The position numbers and the translations under genes were made by a program. A stretch of 64,000 bases of DNA from Pelagomonas calceolata (lineage: Eukaryota; Sar; Pelagophyceae; Pelagomonadales; Pelagomonadaceae). This document shows positions 9,209 through 19,135 of this stretch, piece by piece. The stretch lies in assembly GCA_918797485.1 (NCBI GenBank), contig CAKKNE010000001.1, positions 4,650,001 through 4,714,000 on the forward strand, read 5' to 3'. Positions within the stretch are counted from its first letter, which is position 1, and each line of letters starts with the position of its first letter. The notes under the pieces are model-generated. The model did not search any database. It was given only the letters and a program-made list of their open reading frames with translations, and had not been told where the DNA came from.

Positions 9209-10693
9209 TTACATATACCGCACGCCGCCGCGCCCCGTCCTGGTTGTAACAGGCGCGTCGTAGCGCGCCGTCGACGCCGCCGCGCGTGCCCGCGCGCGGC
9301 CCACGAGCCGCTTCCTACATGCAAAGTCGAACTTCTCGTCCGTCGCGCCGAGCCACGCGCCGCACAGTCTTCTGATAGAGGGCACGTGGTAGACGTGGTT
9401 CGGTGAATAGAACTCGGGCGCGATCCGCTCCAACTCGGGGAGGCGCACCCAGGGCACCCAGGGGAAGTCGTGGTGCTCCAAATGTCTCAATTCTTGGAAC
9501 GTGAGCCAGTGCCAGAGCTTCGAGCCGCAGTAGCTGAGCGTGGGTTGCAATCTTCCTAAAGACGGCGTGTTCGTTCTACCTACTAACGGTTTTGAGAGTG
9601 CCGGCTTTATCCTCGACTCGTTGTCCAAGTCGGTAGCACAAGCGTGCTGCATGAGCCAGAAGCCGATGCACGGGTGGCAGAGGAAGCCCACACTGAACGC
9701 CGATGATAACGCTAAGTACAAGACGACCTCGAAGCCATGATTTGAGTACGAGGTGAGTGTCCTCATTACCAAATAAGAAGCGAAGGACTCGGACAGCCAA
9801 AACAACGTCTCGCGCCAGTTCGCCGCCCAGTCTCGCACCAGACATCTCAATAAAGCGTAGGCGTAGGCGATGGGTAATAATAAAGCTACGGTCGACGCCC
9901 ACAATATCCCACCTACGATTGAATCGAGCCACAGCCACTTGGGCGACGGCGTCGGTTTCTTGATGCCGTATATATCGGCCTCGTGGACGGGCTGCCTTTC
10001 CCACAACCAGAACAGCGCGTCGGCGTCGGCATCTCTAGGCGTGCCCACGTGCAGGTGGTGTCTTTCATGTCCTCCCGCGAAGTAGTAGCTGAACCAGGGG
10101 AACGTCGTCGTCGCCGAAGCGAGCAAAGCACAAGGCGCCGCGAGGGACGTCCTTCGATCGTGACTGAGCTCGTGGTTCAGGGCCTGGGACCCGAAGGCCG
10201 CCGTCGCTCCGATCGTCGCGGCATACACGAAGGCCGATGACATAGAATGAACCAAGAAGAGTGCCACGAACGCTTGGAGCAAGACCAACCCAACACAAGC
10301 AATGAACGAGGCCCAGGACGGCTTGAATAACTCGGCAATCTCGGGATGTTTTTCCAAAATAGCTTTCCTCCGCCGCGCGTGCCACTCGGCGACCGAAGGC
10401 CTTCTAACTTCTGTCTCCACCGTCACAGCCTTCTGCGCCGTCGCCTCGAACGCTGATAAAGCGGCGTCGCGCTTCCGCGTCGCATTTACCAAAGCGGGGT
10501 CGTCATTTTCCTTGTCCATTTCCGCGACGTCATCATCAAGAGCCCTTAGCAAATGGCCCGCCGCGAGGGCCCTTCCGGCGAGGAACCGCGCCTCGGGCGC
10601 GCACCAGTGCTGTCTTCTTGTGAGTTCGAGGACCTCGGCCGCCGGCTCATTGTTATCGACGGCGTGTCTGAGTTCCTCGAGGTCGACGCCCAT
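9209..10693 (-). CDS. Sphingolipid delta-4 desaturase-like membrane desaturase
   Basis: 494 residues from an ATG at 10693. The three histidine boxes of membrane fatty-acid desaturases are visible: HELSH near residue 172, HERHH near 205 and HLEHHDFP near 400. The last box, with P-W-V-P and LPELERIAPEFY behind it, matches the delta-4 sphingolipid desaturase (DEGS) pattern EHHDFP...LP...R.IA.E.Y. Hydrophobic segments lie between the boxes. Known DEGS enzymes introduce the 4,5 double bond into dihydroceramide in the ER. The N-terminal ~110 residues are longer than usual and partly coiled. Substrate specificity is inferred. Shares a 354 bp divergent spacer with the PhoD-like gene. Confidence 0.82.
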   Translation of the reverse strand: MGVDLEELRHAVDNNEPAAEVLELTRRQHWCAPEARFLAGRALAAGHLLRALDDDVAEMDKENDDPALVNATRKRDAALSAFEATAQKAVTVETEVRRPSVAEWHARRRKAILEKHPEIAELFKPSWASFIACVGLVLLQAFVALFLVHSMSSAFVYAATIGATAAFGSQALNHELSHDRRTSLAAPCALLASATTTFPWFSYYFAGGHERHHLHVGTPRDADADALFWLWERQPVHEADIYGIKKPTPSPKWLWLDSIVGGILWASTVALLLPIAYAYALLRCLVRDWAANWRETLFWLSESFASYLVMRTLTSYSNHGFEVVLYLALSSAFSVGFLCHPCIGFWLMQHACATDLDNESRIKPALSKPLVGRTNTPSLGRLQPTLSYCGSKLWHWLTFQELRHLEHHDFPWVPWVRLPELERIAPEFYSPNHVYHVPSIRRLCGAWLGATDEKFDFACRKRLVGRARARAAASTARYDAPVTTRTGRGGVRYM

Positions 10694-11047
10694 GCTTCTT
10701 TACGGGACCGCTGGAGCGACGGCGCGTCTTTTTACGGCGCGTCTACGAGGTATAGCGCCGCGCCGACGCCTGCCGCTTGTGCCTTCTTTGCGCACCGCGG
10801 CGTCTGCGGCGGCAGAGGCGGCTTCTGCGGCGCTGCTTTCGACGCTACCCGACGCTACGGTCTGAAAGCTATGTGAACGCCGATTGGTGCGTGCTGATGT
10901 ACACTAGCGGCCGCGTTTAACGCCACTGCTGTGCTCGGAGCTAGCGTATCGACACACTAGGATTCATCCAAACTCTGCAGCGCTGGGTCTGAAGGCAGCC
11001 CGGAGGCAGCCTCGGAAGCCAGAACAAGTCGAAAGGCACCTATAGCC
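10694..11047. other. Divergent promoter region
   Basis: 354 bp between the starts of the desaturase and the PhoD-like gene. No ORF with coding character, repeat or RNA gene was recognised. Confidence 0.4.
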
Positions 11048-14000
11048 ATGGCCGAGGGGGAGGCCCCAGCGCCGGCGGCGCTCATCGAGCCCGACGAGCG
11101 CTCGACGGTCTCGTTATGGTCCAGCACCATGCGCCAGGCCAATAAGGTCGACGAGATCGCATTAGTACTAAAGAAGATGACCGCGCTCGAGACGAAGCTC
11201 GCCGATCTGGAAGGGGAGCGCATACGAGTGCGGGAACGCCAAGACGTATTGCCGAGCGGTCCTTTACAAATACACGGTGCCCAGCTGGACTGCGCCAAGG
11301 AGGTGCGCGTTTTAACCGGTCCAGTAGTAGGCCGCGTCGACAGCCGGTCTGCCGTGATTTTACTCGAGACTGATGTCTCTGCGAAATTAGAGGTTGTGGT
11401 GTGTCTGCAGGCGGAGGGGAAGGAAGTGCGCAGGCAACCCTTGAAACTTAAGAGTAGACGACCGGGTATAGTAGTACTGACACAGTTACAAGATGACACG
11501 CGGTATCAAATTTTATTTAGTGGCATCCACCGACAGGACGCGCAAGAGCGCATCGCCGAGTTCGTCACATTGAAAAATAGTGTGAGAGCAGGTGCCTTGT
11601 TCCAGGGCATCGAGCAGGGCGACGAGCGCGACAACTACGACGAAGCGCGGTTCGTGGCCGTGGCTAGAGATAGACCTTCTCTGGTAAAACCGGGCGAGTT
11701 TAATCGCTGGGACACGATCTACGAACGCGTGTCCCAGAAAGATTTACCGCCCGTGAATTTTATGTTGCATGTGGGAGGCCAGGTGGACCTTCAAAGTTCT
11801 TTTGAGGAGGCCTGGACGCTGCTGAAACGAGGAACGATAGGAGAGGACGACCAGAAAGCTTTAGAAGATAAAGCTCGAGAGATTCTGAGGAGAGCCTACA
11901 GGCATGCCTGGAACCTGCCACATGTCAGGGAGACGTTAGCGTCGTGTCCGCACTTTATGTTGTGTGGCGAGGGTGACGTGTACCCCAAGTTCCTCACGAA
12001 TAAGGACCTGGGGGATGACGTCGGCGCTTGTGCGTTGAGGTGCGCGCGGCGCGTGTACTGGGAGTATCAACGGCAGCTCTGGGACCCGCGCGTGCACGAA
12101 GTCATAGAGTATGAAGAATCATACGGGAAGACCAAGGAGAACATCGAAAAAGCGAAAGAAGCCGTGAAGACCGCAGAAAAGGCCGCGCTGGCCGCGGTCA
12201 AGGACTGGGAGCGTTATATGAGTGAGAAGGCGGAGATTCGGAGCCAGGTCGCGCACTTGGATGGTGTGGAGTTAAGGAGAGAATTAAGGAAGGTCAAGTG
12301 CCCGGTAGTGGATGGGAGGACCGACGCGCAACTACGAGAAGACTACCTCAAACACAAGGCTTTGGGCCTGGACGAGTCGAAGCCGTTGCCGACGTGGCCG
12401 CCCCACGAGGCCCACCAGGCGGTCGATGCGGCGCGCGCCGCCGGCGCCGCGAAGGATGCCGGTGCTTCCGATAGTTTCAGCTACGGCATGGCGGCGCCGG
12501 CGCCCGCGGCGAAGACGGTGTCGTTCCAAGAGGATGGCTTGGATGACGATTCGGAAGAGGAAGAATCGGAGGAAGAGGAGGACGAGGACCTCGTGAAACG
12601 GGATCCTGATGATACGAAGGAACGAAGGTACGAAGCCCGAGTCGCGGAGTTAGGTGCCGCGGTGAACGAGGCCGAACAAACAGCAAAGGACATGCAGGAG
12701 CGCTTCGAGAACTGGGGCAACGCGGACACGCCGAACGCCGGGAAGGACAACGAGACGGCCCTACATATTTTGGGGCGGATCGGCGTGCTTTTGTTGGATA
12801 CGAGGTGGTCTCAAATTAGCGACAGAGGCGCCCAGCAGAAGGACGAACCTTTAGTAGCGGAGGACACCTGGAAGCAGCTCGAGCATTTGCTGTTGTACGG
12901 TACCTATGCCGGTTCGATAACAGCATTAGTGGTGTGCACGGACGAGCCGCCCGTGGACCCTTATGCTAGAGACGACCTCCCGGAGGAGTCCTATGCGAGG
13001 TTGGAGGCCATTTCATCTCGGTGGGCGAGGCACGAGAGTGATCGCGAGGCGTTCCTGGGGCTCATGTTTTGATCTGTGTGGAAATCAAATTTACGGCGCG
13101 TTCGTCCTGAATCGCCATGTCGACCTCCACGCCATTGACGCAACACCTGCTCGATGGCGTGGCGATGCTAGTTCCTCACCGCTCGACCGAGTGCACCCGA
13201 CACACTGGCTGATTTCCACACAGGTTTAGATGGCTCCAGGGCATGCAGAATAGATCATTGGTCGTGATCTGTGGCGGCGACTTGTGCGGAGGCGTCGAGA
13301 CGCAGGTTGAAGACCAGCAGCAGGCCGAGGAACGGTCCAAGCGGCAGGAGGACGCCAAGCCGAAGCTCGACGAGTGGGGCCAGCCCATTCAAGAAGGTCT
13401 GAAACCGGTAAGCGAGGCCTCGAACAACGACAAGTTCTACCGCCAGCTCGTGTGCGGCGGCGTCGCCGGCTCCAGTACTAAGAACGTCAATCATCTCATG
13501 GGCGACGGCGGCGAGCTCGAGTTCAATTCTAAAGATGATCGCGGCAAGCGGCAATTACTGAAACTCCAGTACGACCACCGTCGGTTAATCCCGTCGGAGC
13601 ACTGCGCCTACGTCGAGGGGTTAGTAAGGGCGCCCGTCGACGCGACGGAGCCCGTGGACATCCGGGCGGACATCTGTTCGCTGTTTTTTGGGGGCGTCAA
13701 GGTCACCGTCGGACCTGTCATTGGTCTCGTGACGGAATCCACAGCCATCATTTTGTTGGAGGTCGAGTGGGAGGCGCCGGTCGGGTGCGTGGTCACGGAC
13801 GCGCTGTCGGGCGAAAGGATGACGATTTTGAACCACCTCCCCAAACTAAGGCCGCACGCGTTCCGGGTCGAAGGTTTAAAACCGCACCGCCACTACCACG
13901 TCCGCTTCGACGGCGTCGAGGATCCTGAAAAAAGACGCGGCTCCTTCACGACGTGTGCTTCCTTAGCGGCGCCGCGGCGGCCGCAGCCCGGCGACGACGT

Positions 14001-16300
14001 CGACGGCTGCGGTTTTGTTCGGTGTCTTTTCACGCCTTCGACGCGCACCGGTCGCTTTACGCAGGCGGGAGCCTCACGGCGCCGTACCAGAAGTCCTTTA
14101 GAGGTTTGTGCCTCGCGCGGGACGCGCCCGCGACCGACTCGACATCGGCCGCGGACGGCGCGGCGTTGTTGAGTGCTTGTAGAGAGGCGCTCGACGAGGC
14201 CTTCGCGGGGACGGACTGCGTCTTCCACCTCGGCGGTTCGTTTCCCGCGTGGACGATTCACCTTCGACTTCAGCGGATGTAGTAGATCCAAGAGTCCGGT
14301 GCGACCAAAGCTCCGCGACCGCCTTCACGCCTTCGCCGCAACCCATCACACGCGCAGGTCAAGTGAACTTGGATGCGGTCCAGGCCGACGCGGCCGGCGT
14401 GCTCGCGCAGGCGGAAAATGCTTACGTGCGCGGCGACGAGGCGCAGGCGGGCATGCTCGAGGACCGCGCGATGCAGCGGCTCCGCGACGCTTATAGGACG
14501 CACTGGAACCTGCCCGGCACGCGCGAGGTTCTTTCAAGAGGCGGCCGCGTCATGGTACCCGGGGACGCAGACCTCGGGCGCACGCTCCTCCGCAATAGTA
14601 CGGAGGGCTACGTGCGCCGGACGCTACGGCGCATGACGCAGCGCGTCTACCGTGAATATCAAAGACAGCTCTGGGAGCCGCTGCTGCCGACGGCGGAGGC
14701 GGCCGTGTCCTACGCGACGGCGGCCGTCGACAGCACGACGCTGCGCTTCGGCGCGACGCACCCCTGGGGCGCGACGCCCGGCGTCGCCGCCGAGGCGCGC
14801 CGCGGCTGCGCGCCGGTCTCGTCCCACGGCGAGTGGCACTTCCACCAGTGGTGCGGCGGCGCCGTGGGCCTCTTCGCCATCGACACGAAGCACGAGCGCC
14901 TGTACAACGGCGGCGCCTGTTTGATCGGAGAAGACCAGTGGGCGGCGCTCGACGCCGCGCTCGACGCGCCGGGCCTGCGGTGCGTGTACGTCGCGTCGGA
15001 CACGCCGTTCGTCGACCGGTCGTTCGCCGACGCGGCCGCGCTCGCGGCGTCTGATCCTAATTTCTCTCACACGTGGCCGGCGCGCGGCGACGAGCTGCTG
15101 CGGCTGTTTCAGCGGCTGGAGGACTGGGAGGCCGGCGGACAGCGGCGCGCGTTCTTGTTAAGTGGTGGGACGCCCTGCGCGTTGCAGACGGAGCTCGCCC
15201 TGCGCGGCGCGGGGAACGCGACGGCCGCGGCGCTGCGGGCGGCGGCGCCCGCGCCCGCGCCCCCGGCCCAGCCGCGGCGCCAGCTGCTGATCCACGCGTG
15301 CGGCCCCGTGACGGCTTTTCCCAGCGTCCTGTTTGAGCTTTTAGCATTCGTTCGACATAGAGAGACGTCTGAAGTCCACACCCGATCCATGGCCAAGCCT
15401 ACGGCGGAGCCCGCGTAACACGCCTTCGACGCGACCGCCGTCGCCGCAACCACTCACAAACGTACGAACGCAGGCACCGGCGGACAAGCTCGACTTTGAG
15501 CTGCGCGGCACGCTCAACGCGGACTACACCTACGCGCACACCGCCACGAAGCGCCAGAGCGTCTCGATCGTCATGGCGACGTGGGACGCCGAGGCCGCGC
15601 AGATGGCCTGCGCCGTGGTGCCGCCCGACGGGACTCGTTTTTTTTCAGCGTCCTGCTTTGGGTGTTCGTCTGACAGAGAGAGAGATGTCTGAGTCTACTG
15701 CGGAGCCTACGGAGCCCACGCCCCCCGAATCCAAGTACACGCCATCGACGCGACGCCATCGACGCGCCACGCCGCAGCGACCCCAACACGATACCAAACG
15801 CAGGCAACAACCCGACGCCGCCGACGGGGGGCCTGCCGCCGCCCAGGAGGCCGGCCTGGCTCCGGGAACTCGTCGCGCACGGCGGCCCCACGCCGAAGGC
15901 CGACGAGTCCTTCGAGGAGGAGATGCTGCGCGGCTATTTGAAAGTGGGACCGGTCCGCGCGGACCTCGAGGCCGTGTTTGGAGATGTCGGCCCCGGCCAG
16001 GACGGGCCCCGGCACTACGCGAAGAAGGCCTTCGGGCCCCTGTCGCACTACTGGCACAACTACGCGCCGTCGCAGATCCGGGAGCTCTGCGCGCCGCCGT
16101 CCGTGTTATCGATCGAGGCCGTCGCGGCGCGCTGGGAGAAAAGTGGTTTGGCCGACGGCTTCGCGGGCACGACTTTGGCTCTAATGGACGCGCGGGCCTT
16201 CGTTGTGTTTGCCGGGGAATGCTTCCGCTTCGGGCTCGTCGTTTCTGGAAGGGTGGCCCTTGGTGCGGCGGAGGCTTCGCGCGTAAGGTTCTCCTCGTAG
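11048..16300 (+). CDS. Tandem PhoD-like two-module protein, six exons
   Basis: Proposed exons 11048-13065, 13224-14011, 14065-14235, 14358-15307, 15474-15636 and 15804-16300 keep frame throughout and give about 1528 residues. Two homologous modules follow each other. Module 1 has GPVVGRVDSRSAVILLE, MLHVGGQVDL, GVLLLDTRW and VVICGGDLCGGVETQV. Module 2 has GPVIGLVTESTAIILLE, FHLGGQVNL, GLFAIDTKHERL and FLLSGGTPCALQTEL. This order matches PhoD-like metallophosphatases, but the aspartate expected in the LGDQ metal site is glycine in both modules, so activity is doubtful. An acidic and coiled-coil linker sits near residues 490-560. Splicing is supported because each junction restores the inter-module alignment. 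The last exon is weakly characterised and its end is uncertain. Confidence 0.72.
13066..13223 (+). mobile_element. Introner element with perfect 14 bp TIRs (intron 1 of PhoD-like gene)
   Basis: The element proper (13074-13223) is bounded by CTGTGTGGAAATCA at 13074-13087 and its exact reverse complement TGATTTCCACACAG at 13210-13223. The flanks are GTTTTGAT (13066-13073) and GTTTAGAT (13224-13231), an 8 bp target duplication with one difference. The GT of the left copy is the 5' splice site and the last AG of the right inverted repeat is the 3' site. Splicing joins GLMF to RWLQG and removes an in-frame stop. Confidence 0.9.
14012..14064 (+). other. Spliceosomal intron 2 of PhoD-like gene
   Basis: 53 bp GT...AG intron. 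It starts with a TTCGGTGTCTTTT stretch like the TTCGGCGTCCTGG of the Yju2 intron and contains CGCCTTCGACGCG. Needed to connect frames at DDVDGC-GGSLTAPY. Confidence 0.7.
14236..14357 (+). other. Spliceosomal intron 3 of PhoD-like gene
   Basis: 122 bp GT...AG intron whose removal restores HLGGQVNLD, parallel to HVGGQVDLQ in module 1. Its first 15 bases (GTTCGTTTCCCGCGT) are identical to the start of the intron at 33732-33863 in an unrelated gene. Confidence 0.8.
15308..15473 (+). other. Spliceosomal intron 4 of PhoD-like gene
   Basis: 166 bp intron homologous to the next intron of the same gene: both share CAGCGTCCTG near the 5' end, a GAGAGA-y-GTCTGA block, TACGGmGGAGCCC, a CGACGCG motif and an AACGCAG 3' end. 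Confidence 0.75.
15637..15803 (+). other. Spliceosomal intron 5 of PhoD-like gene
   Basis: 167 bp intron, sister copy of the intron at 15308-15473, with CCATCGACGCGAC repeated twice in tandem. Removal joins VVPPDGT to R-NNPTPPTGG. Confidence 0.7.
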
Positions 16301-16424
16301 GGTTGTCTTTTGTGGCGTTCGTGGTCTTCTTGCCTCGTCGCGGGCCGCGTTTTTGTGAGTTGAAAAAACGGGTTTTCCAAGCGTCATCGCCGCGCAAGCC
16401 CAATAACTCACCGCAGAACGCAAG

Positions 16425-17534
16425 ATGATCCTCACAACTTGCGCCGCCTGTGCCGCCCCACTGGCCCACGACGCGCCGCGATGTGTTAGATGCAAGCTCA
16501 GATACTGCAACAAAACTTGCCAACATGACCACTGGCGCCGCGGCCACAAGCAGATGTGTAAGAAAATACACCGCGGCGGCAACGCTGAGCAATACCACGC
16601 CGACAAAAAATACAAGGAGGCCGTCGCGGAGGCCGTCGAGGCGTGCGCCGAGGACACGAAGGGGCAGACGTGCTACATCTGCACGCAAGCATTGCATTGG
16701 AAAACGAAGGAAGGCCTCGTGCGCGGGTGCGCGTGCCGCGGAACGGCGGGGTTCGCGCACGTGTCGTGCCTGGCGGAGCAGGCGAAGATTTTGATGGACG
16801 AGGTCGAGGAGAACAATTTGGGCACCAAGGCGGTGATTGAGAGGTTTGGGCGGTGGGATACGTGCAGCCAGTGCGAGCAACACTACCACGGCGTCGTGCG
16901 GTGCGCGCTCGGGTGGGCGTGCTGGAAGACGTACGTAGGGCGGCCTGAGGCGGACATGCTTCGGCTCGGCGCAATGGGAGCGGTTGGGAACGGTTTATCC
17001 GCTGTAGAACGCAACGAGGACGCGTTAACCGTGAGAGAGGCCGAGTTGGCTACGAAACGGCGCCTAGGCGGATCGGAAGTACATATGCTCGCCGCGCAGA
17101 GCAATCTTGCAGTTGCGTATGAAAAGACTGGGCGGCTCGAATCGTCCCTAGAGATTAAGCGAGACGTATACTCCGGACGTTTGAAGCTCAAGGGCGTGGA
17201 ACATGAAGATACCCTCCGAGCAGCCAACAACTACGCGGCGTCCCTTCTTGGTCTAAAGCGCTACGAAGAAGCCAGGTCGCTCTTGCGGGAATTAAGACCG
17301 GTGGCGCAACGTGTTCTTGGCGAGAGCAACGAACTCACGCTCAGGATGAGGTGGGTTTACGCGCGGGCGCTCTACCAGGACCCCGCCGCCACGCTCGACG
17401 ACCTCCGCGAGGCAGTGGCGACGCTCGAGGATATGGCACCGACCGCGCGGCGCGTGTACGGTGGCGGGCATCCACTCGCCTCGGCGATTGACGACGAATT
17501 GCAAGACACGCGAGCCGCGCTCCGCGGTGCGTAA
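16425..17534 (+). CDS. MYND / RING-CH zinc-finger TPR protein
   Basis: 369 residues from an ATG at 16425. Residues 6-46 form a MYND finger (C-x2-C, C-x2-C, YCNKTCQ, H-x3-C). Residues about 84-165 form a RING-CH type C4HC3 finger (CYIC, CACRG, H-x2-C, CSQC). From about 185 on there are TPR-type helices including SAVERNEDAL and LGLKRYEEARSLLREL. RING-CH domains are known in membrane-associated ubiquitin ligases; MYND fingers bind proline-rich peptides. A ligase or scaffold role is inferred. A truncated relative of its C-terminal 110 residues lies at 41970-42416. Single exon, starting 124 bp after the PhoD-like stop. Confidence 0.8.
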   Translation: MILTTCAACAAPLAHDAPRCVRCKLRYCNKTCQHDHWRRGHKQMCKKIHRGGNAEQYHADKKYKEAVAEAVEACAEDTKGQTCYICTQALHWKTKEGLVRGCACRGTAGFAHVSCLAEQAKILMDEVEENNLGTKAVIERFGRWDTCSQCEQHYHGVVRCALGWACWKTYVGRPEADMLRLGAMGAVGNGLSAVERNEDALTVREAELATKRRLGGSEVHMLAAQSNLAVAYEKTGRLESSLEIKRDVYSGRLKLKGVEHEDTLRAANNYAASLLGLKRYEEARSLLRELRPVAQRVLGESNELTLRMRWVYARALYQDPAATLDDLREAVATLEDMAPTARRVYGGGHPLASAIDDELQDTRAALRGA

Positions 17535-17587
17535 AATTTGGTACACATTTTAAATCAGCCCCCGACGCCATCGACGCGCCGCCGCAT

Positions 17588-18528
17588 CTACTCGGGCGGC
17601 TCCCGCACGACGAACTCGTCCTCGCCCTCGCCCGAGAGCCAGGGCGTCGGCGCGCCCGGCCCGAGCATCGCCGCCGTCTCGGCCGCGTCGATGACGTCCT
17701 CGTGGAGCGTCGAGAGCTTCGCCGACGACGCCACGACCTTGCCCGTCGCGCGGTCCCGGTCGAAGTACCGGATCTGGCCGTCGCGGAAGGCGCGGACGCG
17801 CTCGACGGCGCCCTCGACCTCGTTGACGAGCGGCACGACGCGGATCTCCTCGGGAGGCGTCGCGTAGACGTGGGACGCGCCGCCGCTCGGCCGCGTCACC
17901 CGCAGATACCGCACGTTCTCCTTCGCGAGGGTGTCGACCTGTGCTTGTTACCGTGATCGTCGCCCCGCCGCGAGTGTTCCCGTGGTCGCGTCCGCTCGTC
18001 CACGCCGTCGACGCGACGTCGGTGCAGAAACCGCGGCTGCTCGACGGTGGGGAGGTGCCACCGATCGACGCGATGGTGTCACCGCGACTGCGTCTGCTCG
18101 ACTTCATGGAGGTGCCGCGCTATCGACGCGACGCTGTCCACGGAACTGCATCCGCTCTTTTCACGCCGTCGACGCGACGTCGTCCCCGAAGATAACGAAG
18201 GCTCCTCGCTGATTTCCGCGCAGTTGTCGACGTGCGGGCACGCCGCCTCCTCTTCGTTCGAGAAAATGCCCGGAAACTCGAGCCGCAGGCACGTCGCGGT
18301 GAAGAGCTCCCGCTTCGAGGCGCCGCCCGGCAGCGGTGGTGATGTCCAGCCCTCGTCCAGCGTGCCCTCAGGCAGCAGCGAGAGCTTGGCTCGCAGCTGG
18401 CAGACGACGTTTTTCGCGCCCGTCAGCACCGGGTCCTCTTTTGGCGCATTTTGCTGCGCGGCGTCGCTCTCCGCGTCGCTGCTGTCGTCGATGGCGTCCC
18501 ATTTGGAGTAGTCCGTGAGGGCGGACAT
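17588..18528 (-). CDS. Unknown 215-residue protein, two exons
   Basis: Exon 1 runs 18528-18232 and exon 2 17938-17588; the phase-0 junction gives AACPH-VDTLAKENVRYLRV. The N-terminus is DYSKWDAIDDSSDAESD, an acidic serine-rich tract; the middle has a cysteine-containing CPHVD segment; the C-terminal half looks globular (VRYLRVTRPSGG, ERVRAFRDGQIRYFDRD). I recognise no family. The splice choice rests on the 8 bp target duplication flanking the intron and on an uninterrupted frame. An alternative 5' splice site at GTTATC further into the intron cannot be excluded. Convergent with the TPR gene, 53 bp apart. Confidence 0.6.
17939..18231 (-). mobile_element. Introner element with near-perfect target duplication
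   Basis: 293 bp intron on the minus strand. The flanks are GTGTCGAC (17931-17938) and TTGTCGAC (18224-18231), 7 of 8 identical. The end next to the 5' splice site, TGATTTCCGCGCAG at 18210-18223 on the plus strand, matches the inverted repeat of the 13066 element at 12 of 14 bases. The other end is diverged but keeps GCACAG. The interior holds several CGACGCGACG-type repeat units. Confidence 0.78.
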
Positions 18529-18779
18529 GGTTTTGGGCTGTCTTTCCCTCTGGGAGGTTTTATTGGTCACTGCGCGTTGTGAAGGAGGTTATCGCTGCGA
18601 ATTTGCGTTGTGCGCTGTCTGGGCTTAGCCCGCGCGCCTCTGGATGGTGGGTATGCGGCCTCGATCGCGCTGGGTTTTTTACCGGCAGCTAAAAACCCGA
18701 AAAAGGGTTTTTCTATCGCACAGTGTAAATTTGCCGGATTCGCTGCGACCAGCTTTCCATACAAGAGTCAGACGAATGA

Positions 18780-18947
18780 TCGAGGCGTCTTTACATGCGT
18801 CATCACCATTAGCGTCAGCTGCGCAGATCTATCTCCTACGGAGAAAGAAGCGTCTGTTCGAGTCCTGTCCGTGTCGAAACATATTGAGACACGGTGTCCG
18901 AGAAGTGGTGAAACCCACCCGGTCTTGGTTAAGGAGATCGACTAGAA
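18780..18947 (+). tRNA. Permuted tRNA-Ser(AGA) with three extra introns
   Basis: The 3' half (18780-18876) precedes the 5' half (18888-18947). The acceptor strands GACACGG (18888-18894) and CCGTGTC (18869-18875) pair perfectly, followed by discriminator G76, as expected for serine. The T loop is TTCGAGT at 18857-18863. Apparent introns: 18784-18808 in the anticodon stem, 18827-18855 in the T stem, 18903-18925 in the D arm. With them removed the D arm reads TCCGAGTGGTTAAGGA, the anticodon loop CTAGAAA and the T arm GCAGG-TTCGAGT-CCTGT; a long variable arm (AGC-GTCA-GCT) is present, as in tRNA-Ser. Eleven bases lie between 3' and 5' halves. The join falls at or next to position 37/38. A nine-T run follows the 5' half. 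Confidence 0.85.
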
Positions 18948-18954
18948 ATCTGGC

Positions 18955-18963
18955 TTTTTTTTT
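18955..18963 (+). terminator. Pol III terminator of permuted tRNA-Ser
   Basis: Nine consecutive T residues begin 7 bases after the 5' half of the tRNA, where a permuted transcript would have to end. Confidence 0.8.
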
Positions 18964-19135
18964 GTTTTTTTATGCTCGTGACGTTGCAACTCGCCGTGGA
19001 AGGAGTTTCGGCTTAGGACCCGCGAGGACGCCGGAAGGCGCACCGAACCGCCTCGAAACGCCCCCCGGCGCCCTACAACAGCCAAACCGAGCGACCCGTG
19101 TACGCCGCCGCCAAAAGTATATCCAAACACAAACC

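Noticed and set aside
12477-12750. Serine/proline-rich ORFs opposite the acidic linker of the PhoD-like gene
   Set aside because: They are antisense shadows of an acidic low-complexity coding tract in GC-rich DNA, with no family resemblance.
16289-16416. Splicing of the PhoD-like gene into the MYND/RING/TPR gene
   Set aside because: A GT at 16289 and an AG before AACGCAAG could join the genes, but the resulting frame meets a stop within four codons and the MYND gene has its own well-placed ATG.
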